From NCBI GenBank assembly GCA_910578585.1, contig CAJTRG010000010.1, positions 32,829 to 96,828 on the forward strand: a stretch of 64,000 bases of DNA. Direction: 5' to 3'. Each line of letters starts with the position of its first letter. Positions within the stretch are counted from its first letter, which is position 1. Origin of the DNA: an uncultured Mailhella sp. (GTDB taxonomy: Bacteria; Desulfobacterota; Desulfovibrionia; Desulfovibrionales; Desulfovibrionaceae). The notes under the pieces are model-generated. The model saw nothing but the letters and a program-made list of their open reading frames with translations, had not been told where the DNA came from and ran no database searches. Shown in pieces: positions 59,540 through 64,000 of this stretch. Both the position numbers and the translations under genes were made by a program.

Positions 59540-60790
59540 ATGGGATTTGAACTTTTTATTGCGCTGCGCTATCTTTTCTCCAAAAGACAGCAGGCATTTA
59601 TTTCTGTTATTTCCATTATGTCTGTGCTCGGTGTTGCCATTGGTGTTGGTGCATTAGTGGTGGTTATGGGCGTGTATAATGGATTTACCGAAGATATCCG
59701 CAATAAAATCTTAGGGGCAAATTCCCATATCTTTATTCAAAGCGTTGTTCCGCAGTATTTGGATGTCAATGAAGAAGGGCGTGGCGGCTATGTTGATGTT
59801 GTGGAGAAAATAAGCAAAAATCCAGAAGTCAAAGCTGCAGCTCCCTTTTTGTATACAGAAGTGCTCTTTTCCAGTCCAAACGGAGCAACAGGGCTTATTA
59901 TCCGCGGTATTGAACCCCATAAAGCTGATGAAGCGCTGACGATTTTGCAGCAGCTCAAAGAAGGTACGCTGGAGGATCTTATTCGTCCCAAAGGCGTGCA
60001 GGGTATTGTTATTGGGGAAGAACTGGCGTCTCGTTTTGGGCTCAAAGTCGGCAGCAGAATTAATTTGATGTCACCCAGCGGTGAACGCACGACAGCAGGC
60101 TTTGTGCCTAAAATTGTTGCTTACCGTGTTGCCGGAATTTTTAAAGCGGGCCTTAATGATTATGATAACCGTTTGGCCTTTATTTCTTTGCAGTCAGCAC
60201 GGGAATTGATTGGCACGCCTGCCGGACGCGTCAGTGGCATAGAAATCTTTTTAAACAATCCCATGCAGGCAAAGGAAGTCAGTGCCCTGTTACGGGATGA
60301 ACTTCCCAATTATCTCTATACGCGCAACTGGATTGAAACTAATGCCAGTCTTTTCGCTGCATTGCAGCTGGAACGTATTGGCATGTTTATTGTTTTAGCG
60401 CTGATTGTTCTGGTGGGCTCATTTTCCATTATTACCTCTCTTGTGATGCTGGTTATGGAAAAAACTAAGGATATCGCGATATTAATGTCCATGGGGGCAA
60501 GCAGTTCTTCTATCCGCCGAATTTTTATGCTCCAGGGTACAATCATTGGTTTTATTGGCACTATGATAGGCTATATAGGCGGACTGACGCTTGCCTTTTT
60601 ATTGCAAAAATACCAATTTATCGAACTGCCTCATGGCGTCTATGCTTCTGACCATTTGCCTGTTTTGATTTCTTTTATGGATACGGCACTGATTGGCTGT
60701 GCATCCATGTTTATGTGTTTTCTGGCAACCATTTATCCTGCACGGCAAGCGGCAAAACTTGTTCCGGCGGAAGCCCTGCGATACGAATAG
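59540..60790 (+). CDS. LolC/LolE-type lipoprotein-releasing permease
   Basis: Takes outer-membrane lipoproteins from the inner membrane to LolA with LolD. One N-terminal helix (FISVISIMSVLGVAIGVGAL), a large periplasmic domain, then three C-terminal helices with KTKDIAILMSMGASSSSIRR, the family coupling segment to the ATPase. 416 residues. It begins ten bases after lysS; no obvious Shine-Dalgarno, so coupling to lysS is likely. Only one permease gene is present, as in LolF-type systems. Confidence 0.9.
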   Translation: MGFELFIALRYLFSKRQQAFISVISIMSVLGVAIGVGALVVVMGVYNGFTEDIRNKILGANSHIFIQSVVPQYLDVNEEGRGGYVDVVEKISKNPEVKAAAPFLYTEVLFSSPNGATGLIIRGIEPHKADEALTILQQLKEGTLEDLIRPKGVQGIVIGEELASRFGLKVGSRINLMSPSGERTTAGFVPKIVAYRVAGIFKAGLNDYDNRLAFISLQSARELIGTPAGRVSGIEIFLNNPMQAKEVSALLRDELPNYLYTRNWIETNASLFAALQLERIGMFIVLALIVLVGSFSIITSLVMLVMEKTKDIAILMSMGASSSSIRRIFMLQGTIIGFIGTMIGYIGGLTLAFLLQKYQFIELPHGVYASDHLPVLISFMDTALIGCASMFMCFLATIYPARQAAKLVPAEALRYE

Positions 60791-60799
60791 CGAGTTCTT

Positions 60800-61480
60800 A
60801 TGTTATATACATTAAAGAATGTTTCAAAAATTATCAGCACGCCTCAGGAAGAAATCACGATTTTAAATTCTGTGAATTTTTCCGTACAGGAAGGGGAAAT
60901 GCTTGCTGTTTTAGGAGCTTCCGGCAGCGGAAAATCCACCTTTTTGCATATGCTGGCAGGTCTTGATAATCCCAGTTCAGGGGAAATTCTTTTTTGTGGA
61001 AAAAATATCCATACCTTGGAAGAGAAAGAAAAAAATTTCATCCGCAATCAAGAAATGGGCTTTGTTTTCCAATTTCATCATTTATTGCCGGAATTTACCA
61101 CAGTGGAAAATGTGGCTATGCAGGCCATGATTTCCGGTATGGCAAAGAAAGAAGCGTTGCAAAAGGCAGCAGAACTTCTTGAAATTGTTGGACTTTCAGA
61201 ACGAACCAAGCACCTTGTCACCACGCTTTCCGGCGGTGAGAAACAAAGAGTTGCCATAGCAAGAGCTGTGCTTTTATCTCCAAAAGTCCTTCTTGCTGAT
61301 GAGCCAACAGGAAATTTAGACCCCAAAACCGGCGAACAAATAATGCAGGTATTGACAAATTTAAATAAAGAAAAGAGAATGGCACTTGTTATGGTGACAC
61401 ATAATGTTGAAATTGCCAACCAAATGCAACGTGTTGTTGAATTAAAGTCTGGAGTCTTTCATGAACATAAAATGGATTAA
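60800..61480 (+). CDS. lolD: Lipoprotein-releasing system ATPase LolD
   Basis: ABC ATPase of 226 residues: Walker A GASGSGKS, signature LSGGEKQRVAIARA, Walker B VLLADEPTGNLD, and H-loop VTHN. The FQFHHLLPEFTTVENV part is typical of LolD/MacB. It overlaps bamA by 20 bases. Confidence 0.95.
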   Translation: MLYTLKNVSKIISTPQEEITILNSVNFSVQEGEMLAVLGASGSGKSTFLHMLAGLDNPSSGEILFCGKNIHTLEEKEKNFIRNQEMGFVFQFHHLLPEFTTVENVAMQAMISGMAKKEALQKAAELLEIVGLSERTKHLVTTLSGGEKQRVAIARAVLLSPKVLLADEPTGNLDPKTGEQIMQVLTNLNKEKRMALVMVTHNVEIANQMQRVVELKSGVFHEHKMD

Positions 61481-63752
61481 TGTACTTTTTGTTTTATTCT
61501 TATGTTTTTCTTTAGCTGGAAACAGCTTTGCTGCGCCCAAGTCTTCAGCGCAAAATACAGGGGCTGTTCAAGATATTGTAGTTCGTGGAACAGTGCTTAT
61601 TGACCCGGAACGTGTCAAAAATGCTTTGGTAACCCATATAGGGGAAACTGTTGACAATGAACAGCTGGATGAAAATATTCGTTCTGTTTGGTCAATGGGA
61701 TATTTTAATGATGTAACAGTCTTTCTTGAAGGCAGAACACTTGTTGTTGATGTTGTGGAAAAACAGAGAATTAATGCCATTCGCGTGCTTGGAGATGATG
61801 ACGAGGAAGTTGGTGAAGAAGACGTTTTAGGTGCCATTTCCACGCAGGCAGGTACTGTTTTAAATGAAAAGAATCTCAGCAATGACCTTGAAGTTATTAA
61901 AGAATTATACCGTAAACAAGGCTTTTATCTGGTTGATGTAAAATATGATGTACACCCCTTGGAAAATAATAAGGGTGCAAATCTTCTTTTCACAGTTGAT
62001 CCGGGAAATAAACTTTATGTAAAAGAAGTGAATATGATTGGCGTTGACGAGGATTTACAGGATGAGCTTCGCAGTGTTACAAAAATCCGTACCCACGGCA
62101 TGTTTTCCTGGTTTACAAAATACGGTATTTTGAAAGAAGAAGATATTGACGGGGATACACAGCAAATTCATGCTTATTTAATACAGCATGGTTATCTTGA
62201 CGCCGTTACTTCACGTCCTGAAATTTTCTATGAAGAAGACGGAATTATTGTTAATTTTAATGTTGCTCCCGGTATTCGCTATAAAATAGGGCAAATTGGT
62301 TTTAGAGGAGACCTGCTGGAAACAACTGATAAGTTATTTGAAAGAATCAATCTTGATAATGTGCAGAAAGAGGAAGAATATTTCGACCTTACTGTAATGC
62401 AGGATGATATTCAAAAGTTGACAGATCTTTATAAAGGATACGGTTATGCTTTTGCCAATGTTGATGTAGATTCTCCTCTTGACAAGGCAAAAGGTATTGT
62501 TGATATCTATTATATTTTACAGCCTAACGAAAAAGTTTATGTCAGAAATGTTATCTTGGAAGGCAATACTGATACTCGTGACAACGTTATTTTGCGTGAG
62601 CTTCGCCTTGCTGACGGTCAGGCCTATGATGGTACAAAAGTACAGCGTTCCATCGACAGACTTAATTCCACAAGCTACTTTAAAGAAGTAAACGTTGACC
62701 TTTTGCCTACCGGTGAATCCGGGGAAGTGGATTTAAAACTTTCTGTTGTTGAAAATGAAACAGGCAGAATTGGGGTCGGTATTGGGTATTCAACCTATGA
62801 TAATGTTGGTTTCAGTGCGAATATCCAAAAGGATAACCTCTTTGGCAAGGGCTATTCTGTAGGTTTGCAGGGATATATCTCCAGCAAGAAAACTTCTATC
62901 CGCGGTTATTTTGTCAACCCGCGTGTGAACGACACAAACCTTGGTTTTACAGCCAGTGTCTACAGTGAAGATTATGAATGGTCAGATTATGATAGAAAAT
63001 CAACCGGTACAGAATTTGGAGTTTTCTATCCAATAGGTGAATATACAAGAGTTGTTTTGAACTATCGTCTTGAATATTATAAAATGTATAATATCGAACC
63101 CGATGCAAGCTCCGCGATTAAATCCTATGAAGGCAAAAACTGGGCAAGCGTAATCAGTACAGGTATTGTTCGTGATACAACAGACAGTGTGCGTTTCCCC
63201 ACACGCGGAACAAAAGAAAGCATCTATGTTGAATACGGCGGCGGCGTTATCGGCGGCAGTGATGATTTCATCAAGCTGCGCGGTTCCTATGGTTTTTATT
63301 ATCAACTTGGAAAAAATCATGTTTTCCACAGCAGAGTTTCCGGTGTAGCTGTTTATAAAAACGGCAACAATCCTATCCCTGCTTTTGAACGTATTTATAT
63401 CGGCGGTATGAGTACGCTTCGCGGTTATGATTATGAAGATGCTTCAACCCGTGACCCAAGAACCAACGAAGTTATCGGTGCAACAAGGGCAGCTTACGGT
63501 TCCGCTGAATATATTTGGCGCATCAGTGAAGAATACAGTATTTCTGCTGTGCCTTTCTTTGACTTTGCAACCCTTGTGGATGAACGATATGATTCCTTTT
63601 TTGACAAGAATTTTTATTCAACAGGTTTGGAAGTTCGTTGGAATTCTCCTCTTGGTGACCTGCGCTTTGCCTACGGTATTCCGCTTACCAATGGATACAA
63701 TGGTGACAGTCTGAACGGGCGCTTTGAATTTACCATGGGCAGAGCATTTTAA
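61461..63752 (+). CDS. bamA: Outer-membrane protein assembly factor BamA
   Basis: Signal peptide ending near AGNSFAAPK, five POTRA domains spread over about residues 35-400, then an Omp85 beta-barrel with IGGMSTLRGYDYED containing the VRGF-like motif (here LRGY) and a C-terminal phenylalanine. 763 residues. It starts inside lolD, so expression is coupled to lipoprotein export. Confidence 0.95.
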   Translation: MNIKWINVLFVLFLCFSLAGNSFAAPKSSAQNTGAVQDIVVRGTVLIDPERVKNALVTHIGETVDNEQLDENIRSVWSMGYFNDVTVFLEGRTLVVDVVEKQRINAIRVLGDDDEEVGEEDVLGAISTQAGTVLNEKNLSNDLEVIKELYRKQGFYLVDVKYDVHPLENNKGANLLFTVDPGNKLYVKEVNMIGVDEDLQDELRSVTKIRTHGMFSWFTKYGILKEEDIDGDTQQIHAYLIQHGYLDAVTSRPEIFYEEDGIIVNFNVAPGIRYKIGQIGFRGDLLETTDKLFERINLDNVQKEEEYFDLTVMQDDIQKLTDLYKGYGYAFANVDVDSPLDKAKGIVDIYYILQPNEKVYVRNVILEGNTDTRDNVILRELRLADGQAYDGTKVQRSIDRLNSTSYFKEVNVDLLPTGESGEVDLKLSVVENETGRIGVGIGYSTYDNVGFSANIQKDNLFGKGYSVGLQGYISSKKTSIRGYFVNPRVNDTNLGFTASVYSEDYEWSDYDRKSTGTEFGVFYPIGEYTRVVLNYRLEYYKMYNIEPDASSAIKSYEGKNWASVISTGIVRDTTDSVRFPTRGTKESIYVEYGGGVIGGSDDFIKLRGSYGFYYQLGKNHVFHSRVSGVAVYKNGNNPIPAFERIYIGGMSTLRGYDYEDASTRDPRTNEVIGATRAAYGSAEYIWRISEEYSISAVPFFDFATLVDERYDSFFDKNFYSTGLEVRWNSPLGDLRFAYGIPLTNGYNGDSLNGRFEFTMGRAF

Positions 63753-63814
63753 TCTATAAAATAAACAGGTTGAATGGGAAAATAAAAAAATATTAAAAAA
63801 AACAAAAATTTTGC

Positions 63815-63843
63815 TTTACAAGTCAGGTAAGTTTATATATAAA
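63815..63843 (+). promoter_or_regulatory. Promoter of tRNA-Thr
   Basis: TTTACA (63815-63820), 17-base spacer, TATAAA (63838-63843), about 85 bases before the tRNA. Confidence 0.65.
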
Positions 63844-63931
63844 AGCACTTCTTGAAGTGAATACGAGAAAAAACGTAAGTTACAAAAAATAACTTGCAAT
63901 AAATTCTCAAAAAGTATATAAAACACTTCGT

Positions 63932-64000
63932 GCTGGTGTAGCTCAATTGGTAGAGCACCTGACTTGTAATCAGGTGGTTGCGGGTTCAAGTCCCATCGCC
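63932..64000 (+). tRNA. tRNA-Thr(UGU), 3' end outside the window
   Basis: Acceptor start GCTGGTG, D-arm GTAGAGCAC region and anticodon stem CCTGA/TCAGG enclosing TGT, which reads ACA threonine codons. The sequence stops within the 3' acceptor arm (CGCC). Confidence 0.95.

Noticed and set aside
1..64000. tRNA genes at both ends as borders of one island
   Set aside because: Housekeeping genes (ung, infB, guaA, lysS, bamA) fill the window and no integrase or attachment repeat is seen; the tRNA positions are coincidence with the window edges.

Overview
The window looks like a chromosome segment of a moderately AT-rich member of the Desulfovibrionaceae. The main reason is a complete isethionate-respiration locus: the glycyl-radical isethionate sulfite-lyase IslA, its activase IslB, and a DctPQM TRAP transporter. 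It is accompanied by NrfHA nitrite reductase, a YeiH-type putative sulfite/sulfate exporter, and Gram-negative envelope genes (BamA, LolCDE-type, Tat). Combined with the moderate base composition, a taurine/isethionate-respiring gut bacterium close to Taurinivorans or Bilophila is the best guess. That assignment is inference, because no search was run.

Layout. 1-935: tRNA-Ser(GCU) and ung. 1087-4884: a visibly AT-rich four-gene surface-sugar cassette (WecF-like transferase, sugar aminotransferase, radical SAM protein, hexapeptide acyltransferase), probably acquired. 4973-10796: a MocR/GntR regulator divergent from nrfHA plus the ResB/CcsA cytochrome c maturation pair. 10800-14614: a three-gene operon of radical SAM, GNAT-like and GNAT-TraB proteins with no known function. 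14841-21084: two tandem LysR regulators, a ferredoxin/flavoprotein reductase pair, a DASS transporter and a broken Crp-family gene. 21180-34781: the isethionate regulon. 34877-39607: a signal-peptidase-like protein without the nucleophile, CysE, a BaiN/YhiN-type flavoprotein and a CgeB-type glycosyltransferase. 39697-45051: rimP-nusA-ylxR-infB. 45324-48779: YeiH exporter, prmC, flgM. 48978-57697: hisA/hisB, tat, EamA, chromate transporter halves, guaA, guaB. 57952-63752: lysS, lolC/E, lolD, bamA. 63932-end: tRNA-Thr(UGU), cut by the window edge.

The most interesting unit is the isethionate regulon. Four transcription units (islA leftward, TPR-DUF4125-DUF4037 rightward, a beta-hydroxyacid dehydrogenase leftward, dctPQM rightward) each have a -24/-12 (sigma54) type promoter. 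Five copies of a GTTGC-A7-CA type motif sit only in the two intergenic regions between them. The gene downstream of islA-islB-amidohydrolase encodes a PAS-AAA+-Fis sigma54 activator with its own sigma70-type promoter. This predicts that three poorly understood pieces belong to sulfonate respiration: the TPR/DUF4125/DUF4037 operon, an amidohydrolase that has lost its metal ligands, and the dehydrogenase.

Starts were moved from the longest reading frame where a Shine-Dalgarno sequence supported an internal ATG. Long reading frames antisense to guaB, guaA, islA, infB and others were treated as shadows. No CRISPR array, IS element or rRNA was seen.
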